46,769 bases of DNA from Anaerolineales bacterium (GTDB lineage: Bacteria > Chloroflexota > Anaerolineae > Anaerolineales > UBA11858), in the NCBI GenBank assembly GCA_024763275.1, contig JANTFT010000017.1, positions 1 to 46,769 of the forward strand, given 5' to 3'. Both the position numbers and the translations under genes were made by a program. Below the pieces are notes generated by a model. The model did not search any database. It was not told the origin of the DNA and worked only from the letters and a program-made list of their open reading frames with translations. Of the stretch, positions 9,407 to 18,513 are shown in pieces (the stretch's first letter is position 1; each line of letters begins with the position of its first letter).

Positions 9407-9946
9407 CTACCCCACTCCCCAGCGGCCGCAGGAAAGCCTAAAAAGCAGGTAATCCGCGGTGTTTCCCAGGAGATTTCCCATTCTGATCATGCGCAAGGAA
9501 AGATCAATGGCCTGGCTGAGGGACTCTCCATATACATCCCGAAGCTGTTTCACAACTGCCGGGTCCGGTTCGCCGTCCGATTCAGCCCAATGGCGGGCAT
9601 AGGCAACCGCCAGCTTCTGGTCCTCAGGGACCTCATCGGGTATGAGGCCCTCCAGATAATTCCTGATTTCGCTTCCTGTCAAACCAGCCTGAGCGGCCTG
9701 CTGGACATGAAACGCCCGGCAGTAGCGGCATTGGTTGACCTCGGTGACAGCCAGCATCAATCGCTCCCGGAAGTCGAACGAAAGATCATCGGAATGCATG
9801 GCTTCCCTGATCCGATCCCGTCGGGAAAGCAAATACCCAAAATCCTTCCAGATGGGTTTCAGCCCGGAGTAATAACGGCGGGTAAAACCCGGTTTGTCCC
9901 GGTGTTTCCTGCTGGATTGACCTTGAGCGGGGTTTTTTAGAGTCAT
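9407..9946 (-). CDS. AhpD-like/carboxymuconolactone decarboxylase family protein
   Basis: AhpD-like proteins use a CxxC pair to transfer electrons or reduce peroxides. The motif QCRYCRAFH, with two cysteines and the trailing histidine, is the AhpD core; it is preceded by REAMHSDDLSFDFRERLMLAVTEVN and followed by EIRNYLEG. The substrate cannot be told from sequence. The frame extends upstream to a TTG at 9982, but the ATG at 9946 with AAGGA upstream is the more likely start, giving 179 residues. It is divergent from nfnA. Confidence 0.88.
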   Translation of the reverse strand: MTLKNPAQGQSSRKHRDKPGFTRRYYSGLKPIWKDFGYLLSRRDRIREAMHSDDLSFDFRERLMLAVTEVNQCRYCRAFHVQQAAQAGLTGSEIRNYLEGLIPDEVPEDQKLAVAYARHWAESDGEPDPAVVKQLRDVYGESLSQAIDLSLRMIRMGNLLGNTADYLLFRLSCGRWGVG

Positions 9947-10126
9947 GCTGTAACCCAGTCCTTGAATTGGTCTGCCTGTCAACTATAATTTTATCAATAA
10001 TCCCGAAGTATACCCTCATTAAGAGCGGGAGAGCCCTGTTTTTATGCTCTTTTCCTGTCAATTCGGTCCTCAGCAACACATGACATGTTACACAGAAATT
10101 CATGACTAACAAACAGCACTTGTAGA

Positions 10127-10132
10127 TATAAT
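10127..10132 (+). promoter_or_regulatory. -10 element upstream of nfnAB
   Basis: A TATAAT box lies about 50 bp before the nfnA start. The best upstream hexamer is ATGACT near 10102, at a poor spacing of 19 bp, so the assignment is tentative. Confidence 0.35.
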
Positions 10133-10183
10133 TGATATTGTGCTTCTGGCACCTGACCCTCTGGATTTCTCAGGAGTATAGAA

Positions 10184-11026
10184 ATGTATAAAATTGTCAA
10201 GAAGAAGGTATTAGCGCCCAAGATCACCCGCTTCACCGTAGAAGCACCTGAAGTCGCCCGCGCCAGGAAACCGGGACAATTCGTGGTCATCCGGGCGGAG
10301 GAAACTGGCGAACGGGTCCCACTAACGATTGTGGATTCCGATTCAGAAAAAGGAACCATTGACGTGATTGTTCAGGAAGCTGGCTTCAGCACCCATGACA
10401 TCTGCTGCTTCCAGGAAGGGGATGCCTTCCTGGATGTGCTGGGACCTCTTGGAAAACCCACTCATATTGAAAATTTTGGCACAGTCGTTTGCATTGGTGG
10501 CGGTGTCGGCATTGCGGTGCTTTATCCAATCGCTAAAGGGTTGAAAGAAGCTGGCAATACCGTGATCACCATCAATGGTGCCCGTAACAAAGAGCTGGTA
10601 ATCCTGGAAGAAGAACTGGAAAAAGTCAGCGACGAGCTGATCATCACCACTGACGACGGCAGCTATGGGATCAAGGGCTTTGGCTCCACGGTGCTGCAGG
10701 GCCTGATCGATGAGGGAAGGAAGATTGATTTCGTGGTGGCCATCGGCCCGACCATCATGATGAAAGTCGTTGCCGAGGTAACCCGCCCCTACAAGATCCC
10801 CACCATCGCCAGCCTGAATGCCATCATGATCGATGGCACCGGCATGTGCGGTGTATGCAGGGTCACGGTCGGCGACGAGGTGAAATTTGCCTGCGTTGAT
10901 GGTCCGGAGTTTGATGCCCACCTGGTAAACTTTGACGAACAGATCGCCAAGCACCACTATTACGATCACGAGCAGGCCTGCCAGATGGAGAAGATTATCG
11001 CAGCAGCGGAACAGGAGAGATCATAA
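10184..11026 (+). CDS. nfnA: NfnA-type FAD/NAD-binding ferredoxin-NADP reductase subunit
   Basis: This is the small subunit of the electron-bifurcating NADH-dependent ferredoxin:NADP oxidoreductase, or of the closely related sulfide dehydrogenase. The 280 residues hold an FAD-binding beta-barrel (PGQFVVIRAEETGERVPLTIVD), an NAD-binding domain (GTVVCIGGGVGIAVLYPIAKGL) and a C-terminal [2Fe-2S] site in TGMCGVCRVTVGDEVKFACVDGPEFD. It overlaps the next gene through TAATG, so the two are translationally coupled. The start has CAGGAG about 8 nt upstream. NfnA and SudB cannot be separated by sequence alone; pairing with the GltA-like subunit supports NfnAB. Confidence 0.9.
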   Translation: MYKIVKKKVLAPKITRFTVEAPEVARARKPGQFVVIRAEETGERVPLTIVDSDSEKGTIDVIVQEAGFSTHDICCFQEGDAFLDVLGPLGKPTHIENFGTVVCIGGGVGIAVLYPIAKGLKEAGNTVITINGARNKELVILEEELEKVSDELIITTDDGSYGIKGFGSTVLQGLIDEGRKIDFVVAIGPTIMMKVVAEVTRPYKIPTIASLNAIMIDGTGMCGVCRVTVGDEVKFACVDGPEFDAHLVNFDEQIAKHHYYDHEQACQMEKIIAAAEQERS

Positions 11027-12459
11027 TGGCCGCAGAAAAACGCTCCCGGCCCCCCCGCCAGAAAAAGGAACGCATCCCACGCCAGGAGATGCCTGTCAGG
11101 CCTCCTGAAGAGCGGATCCGGGATTTCAATGAAGTGGCCTGCGGTTTTACAGAAGAGCTGGCCCTTACCGAAGCCAAGCGCTGCCTGCAGTGCCCTACTC
11201 ATCCCTGTGTGGGTGGCTGCCCTGTGTCTATAGACATCCCTGGATTCATCCACCTGGTCACAGAAGGCGATTTCATCGGGGCTGCTCACAAAATCAAGGA
11301 AACCAACCTGCTGCCCGCTGTATGCGGTCGGGTCTGCCCTCAGGAAGAGCAGTGCGAGCAGGTCTGTGTGGTGGCTAAGATCGACAAACCGGTTGGCATC
11401 GGCCGCCTGGAGCGCTTCGTAGCTGATTACGAAAGGGAGCAGGGCGCAGTCGAACTGCCAGAAATCGCCCCTCCCTCCGGTAAAAAGGTGGCTGTGGTTG
11501 GGTCAGGCCCCTCAGGAATTACCGTTGCCTATGAGCTGCTGCAGGCCGGCCACCAGGTGACCATCTTTGAAGCCCTGCATACATTGGGAGGCGTGCTGGT
11601 ATATGGCATTCCCGAATTCCGTCTTCCCAAATCCATTGTGGCAGCGGAGATCGAAACTATCAAGAAAATGGGAGCAGAGATCAAACTCGATATGCTGATC
11701 GGTAAAACGCGCACCATCGACCAGCTGATGGAAGAGGATGGTTTTGACGCAGTATTCATTGGCACCGGAGCCGGCCTGCCGATGTTTCTCAACATCCCCG
11801 GGGAAAATCTCAACGGCATCAGCTCCGCCAACGAGTTCCTCACCAGGGTAAATCTGATGAAAGCCTACCGGGAGGAATACGTCACCCCGGTAAAGGTAGG
11901 AAAAAGGGTGGCGGTCATCGGGGCCGGCAACGTCGCCATGGACGCCGCCCGCTCCGCCAAGCGCGTGGGAGGGGAGGACACTGAGGTCAGTATCATCTAC
12001 CGCCGGGCCAGGGACCAGATGCCAGCCAGGGCGGAGGAAATCCACCACGCAGAGGAAGAGGGCATCATTTTTAACCTGCTGACCAACCCGGTGCGCTTCA
12101 TCGGTGATGATAAGAACAACGTCCAGCAGGTCGAGTGCATCAAAATGGAGCTGGGAGAACCGGATGAATCCGGGAGAAGGCGTCCAATCCCCATCGAGGG
12201 GTCGGAACACATCATCCCGGCGGACACGGTGATCGTTGCCCTGGGAACCAGACCTCGGAGGTTCATCGCCGAAACCACCCCGGACCTGAAAACCAGCAAA
12301 TGGGGCACCTTCCTGGCAGATGAAGAGACCGGGAAAACCACTAAAAAAGGCGTTTTCGCAGGCGGTGATATCGTCACCGGATCGGCAACCGTCATCAAAG
12401 CCATGGGAGCCGGGCGGGCGGCCGCCAAAGCCATCAACGAATACCTGGCAGGCAGCTAA
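11026..12459 (+). CDS. nfnB: NfnB/GltA-like NADPH-dependent glutamate synthase-type flavoprotein
   Basis: This is the large subunit of the NfnAB transhydrogenase (also annotated gltA or glutamate synthase small chain). The 477 residues begin with cysteine clusters for two [4Fe-4S] centres (CLQCPTHPCVGGCP and CGRVCPQEEQCEQVC). An FAD-binding GSGPSGITVAYELLQAGH and a second Rossmann motif GAGNVAMDAARSAKRVG follow, and the protein closes with GVFAGGDIVTGSATVIKAMG. No large glutamate synthase subunit lies nearby, which favours the Nfn role of balancing NADH, NADPH and ferredoxin in an anaerobe. A hairpin with a T-run lies about 20 nt downstream. Confidence 0.92.
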   Translation: MAAEKRSRPPRQKKERIPRQEMPVRPPEERIRDFNEVACGFTEELALTEAKRCLQCPTHPCVGGCPVSIDIPGFIHLVTEGDFIGAAHKIKETNLLPAVCGRVCPQEEQCEQVCVVAKIDKPVGIGRLERFVADYEREQGAVELPEIAPPSGKKVAVVGSGPSGITVAYELLQAGHQVTIFEALHTLGGVLVYGIPEFRLPKSIVAAEIETIKKMGAEIKLDMLIGKTRTIDQLMEEDGFDAVFIGTGAGLPMFLNIPGENLNGISSANEFLTRVNLMKAYREEYVTPVKVGKRVAVIGAGNVAMDAARSAKRVGGEDTEVSIIYRRARDQMPARAEEIHHAEEEGIIFNLLTNPVRFIGDDKNNVQQVECIKMELGEPDESGRRRPIPIEGSEHIIPADTVIVALGTRPRRFIAETTPDLKTSKWGTFLADEETGKTTKKGVFAGGDIVTGSATVIKAMGAGRAAAKAINEYLAGS

Positions 12460-12478
12460 CACCCCCTGCTTCACCTGA

Positions 12479-12537
12479 AAAACCCCGTATTTTTAGATTG
12501 CAATCCATCAGGGATGCTCCTAATAAAACGGGGTTTT
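12479..12537 (+). terminator. Intrinsic terminator after nfnAB
   Basis: AAAACCCCGT (12479-12488) pairs perfectly with ACGGGGTTTT (12528-12537) around a 39-nt loop that has weak internal pairing. The stem ends in four T residues. Confidence 0.65.
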
Positions 12538-12594
12538 CGCATTTATTTAGGTCTCCCTCGCAGCCCCTCCGCAGGCATTTCCAGAAGGCCAGAG

Positions 12595-12603
12595 TGGTAT
12601 AAT
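12595..12603 (+). promoter_or_regulatory. Extended -10 promoter for gyrA
   Basis: TGGTATAAT is a perfect extended -10. The predicted start lies just before a stem-loop at 12611-12634, leaving a leader of about 65 nt before the gyrA ATG at 12676. Confidence 0.5.
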
Positions 12604-12610
12604 ATAGGGT

Positions 12611-12634
12611 GTGTGCTTTCTTTCAGCAGCACAC
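12611..12634 (+). other. Stem-loop in the gyrA leader
   Basis: GTGTGCT (12611-12617) pairs with AGCACAC (12628-12634) around a 10-nt loop. It would be at the extreme 5' end of the transcript from the -10 at 12598. It could stabilise the mRNA or take part in supercoiling or growth control; the function is not shown. Confidence 0.45.
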
Positions 12635-12675
12635 GTTTTCATTAATATGTTCATGATTAAGTAAAGGTTCATTTT

Positions 12676-15153
12676 ATGGATATTGGTTCCGTACAATCGA
12701 TCAATATTGATCAGGAAATGCGCTCCTCCTATCTCGATTACGCCATGAGCGTGATCGTAGCCAGGGCGCTGCCTGATGCCAGGGATGGTCTGAAACCGGT
12801 GCATAGGAGAATACTGTATGCCATGTATGACATGGGCATTCGCTCTAACAGTTCCTATAAAAAATCCGCCCGAATCGTCGGTGAGGTACTAGGTAAATAC
12901 CACCCACACGGAGACAGCGCGGTATATGACGCCATGGTCAGGATGGCCCAATCCTTCTCAATGCGTTATCCCATGGTGGACGGGCAGGGAAACTTCGGTT
13001 CGATAGACGGCGATGAACCTGCCGCCATGCGCTACACCGAGGCCCGCATGGACGCCATTTCCGAGGAAATGCTGGCGGACATCGATAAGGCTACGGTTGA
13101 TTTCGTAGACAATTTTGACGGATCTCTCCAGGAACCGGATGCACTGCCAGCCCGCCTGCCCAACCTGCTGCTTAACGGCGCTTCCGGCATTGCTGTGGGA
13201 ATGGCCACCAACATCCCCCCCCACAACCTGAACGAACTGGCCGCGGGCATCAATTTCCTGATCGATAACTACGGAGACATTGACAAAGTCACCCTGGATG
13301 ACCTCATCAAATTGATCCCTGGGCCGGACTTCCCAACCGGCGGGATCATCATCGGGGATGAGGGCATCAAGCAGGCTTATGTGACCGGGAGGGGAAGGAT
13401 CATCCTGCGGGGCAGAGCACACATTGAGGAAATGGATCAGAACGGCAGATTCCGGATTGTCATCACGGAGATCCCCTACCAGCTGAAAAAGACCACCCTG
13501 ATCGAGCGCATCGCCAATCTGGTCAGAGAGGACAAGATCAAAGCCATCTCCGATCTGCGCGATGAATCTGACCGCGACGGGATGAACATAGTCATTGAAC
13601 TGAAACGCACAGCCCAACCGCGCAAAGTGCTCTTCCAGCTCTACAAATATTCCGCTCTCCAGACCACCTTTGGGGTGCAGATGCTGGCCCTGATCAACGA
13701 TGAGCCCGTCTTGCTTTCTCTGAAGCAAGCTTTGAAGATCTATATTGACCACCGCCTGGACATCATCCAGCGCCGGACCAAATATGAGCTCAAAAAAGCT
13801 GAAGCCCGGGCCCATATCCTGGATGGGCTGCTGATTGCCCTGGCTAATCTCGATGATGTCATTGAAACCATCCGCAATTCCGCAGATACGGAATCTGCCC
13901 GCACCACCTTGATGGAACGCTTTGAGCTGACAGAGATCCAGGCTCAAGCCATCCTTGACATGCAGCTGAAACGTCTGGCAGCCCTGGAACGCCAGAAAAT
14001 CGAGGACGAACATAAGGAACTGGTCAAAAAGATCAAACAGCTGAAAAGCTTACTGAAGAGCCAGAAAAAACAGCTGCAGCTAATTCGGGACGATCTGGCC
14101 GATCTGGTGGAGAAATATGGGGATGAACGCAGGACAGATATCGCCCCGGACGCGGCGGAGGAAATCGATGAGGAAGACCTGGTTGCCGACCAACCAATCC
14201 TGATCAGCATCACAGAAAGAGGTTATATCAAGCGGGTGATGGCCCAGACTTACCGCTCCCAGAAGCGGGGAGGCATCGGCGTGAAGGGTCACAGCATGCG
14301 GGATGAGGATGAAGTCATGGCGCTGATCCCTGCCCGCACCCTGGACACCGTGCTGTTCTTCTCTGACCGCGGCAAGGTCTACTCATCCAAGGCCTACCGC
14401 ATTCCGGAGGCCGGCCGTACCAGCCGGGGTCTGCCAATTGTCAACGTGCTGAACATCGACCCCCACGAAAAAATTACCGCTATCGTTCCGGTCACGGATT
14501 TCAAAGAGGCCAAATACTGCACCATGGTGACCCAAAATGGGCTGATCAAAAGGGTAGACCTCTCTGAGTTCGAATCTGTCAGGCCCTCCGGGCTGATTGC
14601 TATCAACCTCAAGGAAGACGACCGGCTGGGTTGGGTTCAGCTCTCCAGCGGAAAAAATGATCTGGTGCTGGTGACCCGCAACGGTTACGCCCTGCGTTTT
14701 GCAGAAAAGGAAGTACGGCCGATGAACCGGCCTGCCATGGGTGTGATTGGCATCCGCCTCAGGGAAGGCGATCAAGTTGTGGGCATGGATATCATTGAAA
14801 AAGGTGGTGATCTGCTGATCATCACCGAAAAAGGCTATGGAAAACGAACCGAACTGGCTGCCTATCCCTGCCGCAGCCGGGCCACCATGGGCGTCCTGAC
14901 AGTGGACAAAAAAGCCCTGGGAAAGATCGGCCAGATCGCCGCCGCCCGGGTCGTTCAAGCCAAGAAGGATCAGATCACAGTCATCTCTGCTGAAGGTACC
15001 GTCATGCGTACGCGGGCTGAGACCATTTCCCAGTACAACCGCGTTGCCCAGGGAGTGATGGTTATGCAAATGCGCGAAGATGATGTGGTGGTAGCCATCG
15101 CCCGCTTCGCTGAACAGGACCTGGAAATCACCCCGGAAGAACCAGCACAGTGA
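12676..15153 (+). CDS. gyrA: DNA gyrase subunit A
   Basis: GyrA is the breakage-reunion subunit of gyrase, which introduces negative supercoils with GyrB. The 825 residues match the family length. The catalytic tyrosine is Y120 in [10 protein letters not shown]. The quinolone-determining segment [10 protein letters not shown] has Ser81 and Asp85, the drug-sensitive residues. The gyrase-specific box is present as QKRGGIG near residue 535, which separates it from ParC. The C-terminal beta-pinwheel repeats ([43 protein letters not shown]) follow. gyrB is not in the window. It has its own promoter and a strong terminator. Confidence 0.97.
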   Translation: MDIGSVQSINIDQEMRSSYLDYAMSVIVARALPDARDGLKPVHRRILYAMYDMGIRSNSSYKKSARIVGEVLGKYHPHGDSAVYDAMVRMAQSFSMRYPMVDGQGNFGSIDGDEPAAMRYTEARMDAISEEMLADIDKATVDFVDNFDGSLQEPDALPARLPNLLLNGASGIAVGMATNIPPHNLNELAAGINFLIDNYGDIDKVTLDDLIKLIPGPDFPTGGIIIGDEGIKQAYVTGRGRIILRGRAHIEEMDQNGRFRIVITEIPYQLKKTTLIERIANLVREDKIKAISDLRDESDRDGMNIVIELKRTAQPRKVLFQLYKYSALQTTFGVQMLALINDEPVLLSLKQALKIYIDHRLDIIQRRTKYELKKAEARAHILDGLLIALANLDDVIETIRNSADTESARTTLMERFELTEIQAQAILDMQLKRLAALERQKIEDEHKELVKKIKQLKSLLKSQKKQLQLIRDDLADLVEKYGDERRTDIAPDAAEEIDEEDLVADQPILISITERGYIKRVMAQTYRSQKRGGIGVKGHSMRDEDEVMALIPARTLDTVLFFSDRGKVYSSKAYRIPEAGRTSRGLPIVNVLNIDPHEKITAIVPVTDFKEAKYCTMVTQNGLIKRVDLSEFESVRPSGLIAINLKEDDRLGWVQLSSGKNDLVLVTRNGYALRFAEKEVRPMNRPAMGVIGIRLREGDQVVGMDIIEKGGDLLIITEKGYGKRTELAAYPCRSRATMGVLTVDKKALGKIGQIAAARVVQAKKDQITVISAEGTVMRTRAETISQYNRVAQGVMVMQMREDDVVVAIARFAEQDLEITPEEPAQ

Positions 15154-15177
15154 TCTAACTGCTTTCATTAAATACAG

Positions 15178-15213
15178 AAACGGTTACCGCACAATCGCGG
15201 TAACCGTTTTTCT
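15178..15213 (+). terminator. Intrinsic terminator after gyrA
   Basis: A perfect 13-bp stem, AAACGGTTACCGC (15178-15190) with GCGGTAACCGTTT (15197-15209), has a 6-nt loop ACAATC and a following T-run. The A-run on the left also makes it usable for the convergent gene ending at 15233. Confidence 0.92.
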
Positions 15214-15232
15214 TCTCAAGCAACCTGCCATT

Positions 15233-15439
15233 CTAGAAAGGCAGGGCGACCTTGCCGGTAACCAGCAGGCAGAAAACGCTCAGAAGGGTCGCTGTTAGAA
15301 ACAGCAGAAATGCCAGAACGAAGCGCTGACCAGGAGTCATGCCCAGAAACTGGGGTTTGGGTTCAGGTTCTCCCCAAACCGCTTCTTCAGAAAAATCAAA
15401 ATCATCATCGAACTGATTTCGGATATCGTCTAAGGACAT
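15233..15439 (-). CDS. Small single-helix membrane protein, unknown function
   Basis: I do not recognise a family. The 68 residues have an acidic N-terminus (DDDFDFSEEAVWGEPEPKP) and one hydrophobic helix (FVLAFLLFLTATLLSVFCLLV). GGGGAG lies 6 nt before the ATG at 15439, supporting it as a real gene. It sits between gyrA (convergent) and the biotin ligase gene (same strand, 47 nt apart). Confidence 0.65.
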   Translation of the reverse strand: MSLDDIRNQFDDDFDFSEEAVWGEPEPKPQFLGMTPGQRFVLAFLLFLTATLLSVFCLLVTGKVALPF

Positions 15440-15486
15440 GGATTATCTCCCCGGCCCAGTGGGTCTTTTTCTAGTGTAGCTTATTT

Positions 15487-16278
15487 TCAGGATCTGTCAA
15501 CCAGGCGGAGACGGATCTCGCCTGAGAGGAACTGGCGCGCCTCACCCCGTTCGGTAAGCAGGGACAACGAGCCATCCCCCTCCACACCCCGGAGTTCTCC
15601 TCTGGCAATCACACCCCGGGATGAGCTGAGAGAGACCTGCTGATTTTTATAGGCCAGTAATTCATTCCAGGTTTCTATCAGGGACGGCTCCGCCAGCCTG
15701 TTGTGCCATCTAAGCAGGGACCGCAGAATCCGGACCAGCAGATCAAGCCGGGAGGCTTTTTCCCCGCTGCAATCATCAAGCGTGGTAGCCGGAAATATGA
15801 ATTCACGATCATCGGGCAGAGCTTCCCGATGCACATTGACGCCAACCCCCAGGATCGCGTCCAGCAGCCTGCCGCCTTCCCAGTGAGCTTCCACCAGAAT
15901 ACCGGCAATTTTCCTGCCCTCCACAAGCACATCGTTGGGCCATTTGATCTCCGCTGGCAGTCCGTAGCTCTGCCGCAGAACCTCAGCCACCCCTAGTGCA
16001 ACCATCCCACTCAGCCGTCCCAGGACTTCGGGGTGGACCTCAGCTTGCGGATAGAGGATCAAGCTGAACGCTAGAGCCTGCCCCGGGCGGGTAATCCAGA
16101 TACGGTCCATCCGGCCCCTGCCAGCTGTCTGAGCGTCAGCCACAACCAGTGAAAAAGGGGGAACGCCCTCTCTGGCGAGCTGCTCCGCTTCCGTATTGGT
16201 CGATCCCACTTCCTGGTAGAGATAGAGATTGCCCAGGGGGAGCTCTTGAAGGCGCTTTTGCCAGCGATCAATGTCCAT
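15487..16278 (-). CDS. birA: Biotin--[acetyl-CoA-carboxylase] ligase (monofunctional BirA)
   Basis: This enzyme activates biotin with ATP and attaches it to the biotin carrier protein of acetyl-CoA carboxylase. The 263 residues contain STNTEAEQL, the biotinoyl-AMP loop AGRGRMDRIW (a variant of GRGRRGRxW), KWPNDVLVEGRKIAGILVE and GVGVNVHR, all hallmarks of the family. A short C-terminal SH3-like domain follows. There is no N-terminal helix-turn-helix, so it is not a transcriptional repressor. No Shine-Dalgarno is visible before the ATG at 16278. Confidence 0.95.
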   Translation of the reverse strand: MDIDRWQKRLQELPLGNLYLYQEVGSTNTEAEQLAREGVPPFSLVVADAQTAGRGRMDRIWITRPGQALAFSLILYPQAEVHPEVLGRLSGMVALGVAEVLRQSYGLPAEIKWPNDVLVEGRKIAGILVEAHWEGGRLLDAILGVGVNVHREALPDDREFIFPATTLDDCSGEKASRLDLLVRILRSLLRWHNRLAEPSLIETWNELLAYKNQQVSLSSSRGVIARGELRGVEGDGSLSLLTERGEARQFLSGEIRLRLVDRS

Positions 16279-16373
16279 CAGGTTTATTTTACTTGATAGA
16301 ATGCCGTTCCCGGACAGCAGATCCTATTATCATCCGGCTGGCAGACTTTCCAGGGACCTTTATCCCGGTATAG

Positions 16374-16406
16374 CAGAAGCGGCTTCCGGACTGGAAGCCG
16401 CTTCTG
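16374..16406. terminator. Perfect inverted repeat downstream of ftsH
   Basis: A perfect 14-bp stem, CAGAAGCGGCTTCC (16374-16387) with GGAAGCCGCTTCTG (16393-16406), has the loop GGACT. It lies between the ftsH stop (16430) and the birA start (16278). There is no T-run on either strand, so it may be a Rho-assisted or attenuating terminator, or an mRNA-stabilising stem. Confidence 0.55.
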
Positions 16407-16429
16407 TAAATTACGTTAGAGCCAGTTAG

Positions 16430-18295
16430 CTACTTGCTGTTCTTGACAGGCATACCACCGTTCTTGGGCTGCGGAACCGGGAAGATCTCATCCAGTTCAG
16501 CAGATTCAATGGTTTCCTGCTCCAGAAGCTTTTCTGCCAGGGTATCCAGAATCTCGCGGTGCTCTGAAAGGATCTCCTTGGCCTGCTGATATGCGTCGCA
16601 AACCAGCTGTTTGACCTCGCCATCGATCTTCTCGGCTACCGACTCAGAATAATCACGCTGCTCGGTAAACTCCTTGCCAAGGAAGATCATCTCATCCTTC
16701 TGTCCGTAGACCATGGGTCCCAATTCAGAGCTCATGCCCAGGCGGGTCACCATCTTGCGAGCCATTTGGGTCACCCTTTCCAGATCGTTGCTGGCGCCTG
16801 AGGTGATATCGCTGAAGACAATCTCCTCCGCTGCCCGGCCGCCCAGCAAACTGATCATATCGGCCAGGATCTTCTTACGTGATACCAGAGTGCGATCGGA
16901 TTCCGGCAGCATCAGGGTGTAGCCTCCCGCCTGTCCGCGGGCGATGATGGAGATCTTGTGGACTGTATCCGCTTCAGGAAGCGAGCGAGCAGTGACCGCG
17001 TGACCGGCTTCGTGATAGGCGATGATCTGCTTTTCAACATCGCTGATCAAGCGGCTTTTACGCTCCGGGCCAGCTATCACCCGCTCGATTGACTCCTGGA
17101 AATCAGTCTGATCAATCATTTTCTTCTCCCGCCTGGCCGCCAGGATGGCCGCTTCATTGATCATGTTCTCAAGGTCCGCGCCGACAAAACCCGGGGTGGC
17201 CTTCGCCAGGGTTTTCAGGTCCACATCAGGAGCAAGCGGTTTACCGCGGGCGTGCACCTCCAGAATGGCTTCCCTGCCGCGCATGTCTGGCCGATCCAGA
17301 ATCACGCGCCGATCGAACCGTCCGGGGCGCAGCAGAGCAGGATCGAGCACATCGGGCCGGTTGGTGGCCGCGATGATGATCACATTTGTGTCAGTATCGA
17401 ACCCGTCCATTTCAACCAGGATCTGGTTCAGGGTTTGCTCGCGCTCATCGTGGCTGCCTCCCAGGCCAGCACCACGATGCCTTCCAACCGCGTCAATCTC
17501 ATCCACAAAGACAATGCAGGGGGAATCGCTTTTGGCTTTGTCAAACAGGTCGCGGACACGGCTGGCGCCAACGCCCACGAACATCTCTACGAATTCTGAT
17601 CCTGAGATGGAGTAGAAAGGAACACCGGCCTCACCGGATACGGCTTTGGCCAGCAGGGTCTTTCCGGTGCCGGGCGCGCCCATCAGCAGCACGCCTTTAG
17701 GTATGCGGGCACCCAGGGCAATGAACTTTTCCGGCTCACGGAGGAATTCCACAACTTCCAGGAGCTCTTCCTTGGCCTCGGGAATGCCCGCCACATCATC
17801 AAAGGTGACAGTGGGATTGTCCCCGGTGAACTTTCTGGCCCGGGACTGCCCAAAATTCATGGCCGCCGTGCCACCACCTCTGGCCTGCCGGAAAACAAAG
17901 TAGAACAAACCCGCGATCATGATAAAGGGAAGCACATAACCCAGCACATTGATCACCCCAAACCAGGCGCTGGGAGGTTTGATGTCGATAATCACGTTAT
18001 CAGGGCTGAGGTCCTCCGCAGTCACACCGAGTTCTTTCAGCTGTTCCACAAAGGTAGCGTCAGGCTCTTTCTGTGATGTGCCCTCTGATTCATCCGGGTA
18101 GATCACAGTGATCTCATCCTCATTTACAACCACCCGGCTGACCTTACCTTCCCTGATCTGCTGGGCTACTTCGCCGATGGAAATCTCTTCCATGGTAACC
18201 GCTTGCTGTCTGACAGCAAAAAATACCAGGATGATGATTCCCACAAAAACCATCATATAAACCAAAGATTGACGATTATTTGATCCAGAATCCAC
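16430..18295 (-). CDS. ftsH: ATP-dependent zinc metalloprotease FtsH
   Basis: FtsH is a membrane-anchored AAA+ hexamer that extracts and degrades membrane and short-lived cytosolic proteins. The order is normal: a first membrane helix at about 12-28, an extracytoplasmic segment, a second helix at about 112-134, Walker A GAPGTGKT at 206-213, Walker B VFVDEID at 262-268, the arginine finger region RPGRFDRR, and the protease motif HEAGH at 428-432. The 621-residue length is typical. The start is GTG at 18295 with GGAGG 5 nt upstream. It has its own extended -10 promoter 105 bp upstream. Confidence 0.97.
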   Translation of the reverse strand: MDSGSNNRQSLVYMMVFVGIIILVFFAVRQQAVTMEEISIGEVAQQIREGKVSRVVVNEDEITVIYPDESEGTSQKEPDATFVEQLKELGVTAEDLSPDNVIIDIKPPSAWFGVINVLGYVLPFIMIAGLFYFVFRQARGGGTAAMNFGQSRARKFTGDNPTVTFDDVAGIPEAKEELLEVVEFLREPEKFIALGARIPKGVLLMGAPGTGKTLLAKAVSGEAGVPFYSISGSEFVEMFVGVGASRVRDLFDKAKSDSPCIVFVDEIDAVGRHRGAGLGGSHDEREQTLNQILVEMDGFDTDTNVIIIAATNRPDVLDPALLRPGRFDRRVILDRPDMRGREAILEVHARGKPLAPDVDLKTLAKATPGFVGADLENMINEAAILAARREKKMIDQTDFQESIERVIAGPERKSRLISDVEKQIIAYHEAGHAVTARSLPEADTVHKISIIARGQAGGYTLMLPESDRTLVSRKKILADMISLLGGRAAEEIVFSDITSGASNDLERVTQMARKMVTRLGMSSELGPMVYGQKDEMIFLGKEFTEQRDYSESVAEKIDGEVKQLVCDAYQQAKEILSEHREILDTLAEKLLEQETIESAELDEIFPVPQPKNGGMPVKNSK

Positions 18296-18399
18296 AAAAA
18301 CCTCCGTTGGGCAGGTGCCCAGTGCGCCTATCAGTAATCAGCCGGCACACAGTGCTGTTCAGTATTTATGCATAAGCTTCTTGTGAAGAAAGCAGAGAC

Positions 18400-18408
18400 A
18401 TTATACCA
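18400..18408 (-). promoter_or_regulatory. Extended -10 promoter for ftsH
   Basis: The minus strand reads TGGTATAAT, a perfect extended -10, implying a leader of about 100 nt. No convincing -35 is visible. Confidence 0.5.
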
Positions 18409-18513
18409 ACCCAATAACAGCTTGGACATACATATCAAGTTACAATTAACATTAGTCTAATATACCGTCCCACCCCCTCCAGGCCGCGTTTTCATCCAGA
18501 AGGCAGGAAAGAA

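Noticed and set aside
12958-15168. Long minus-strand frames opposite gyrA
   Set aside because: Antisense to conserved GyrA, with no domain signal.
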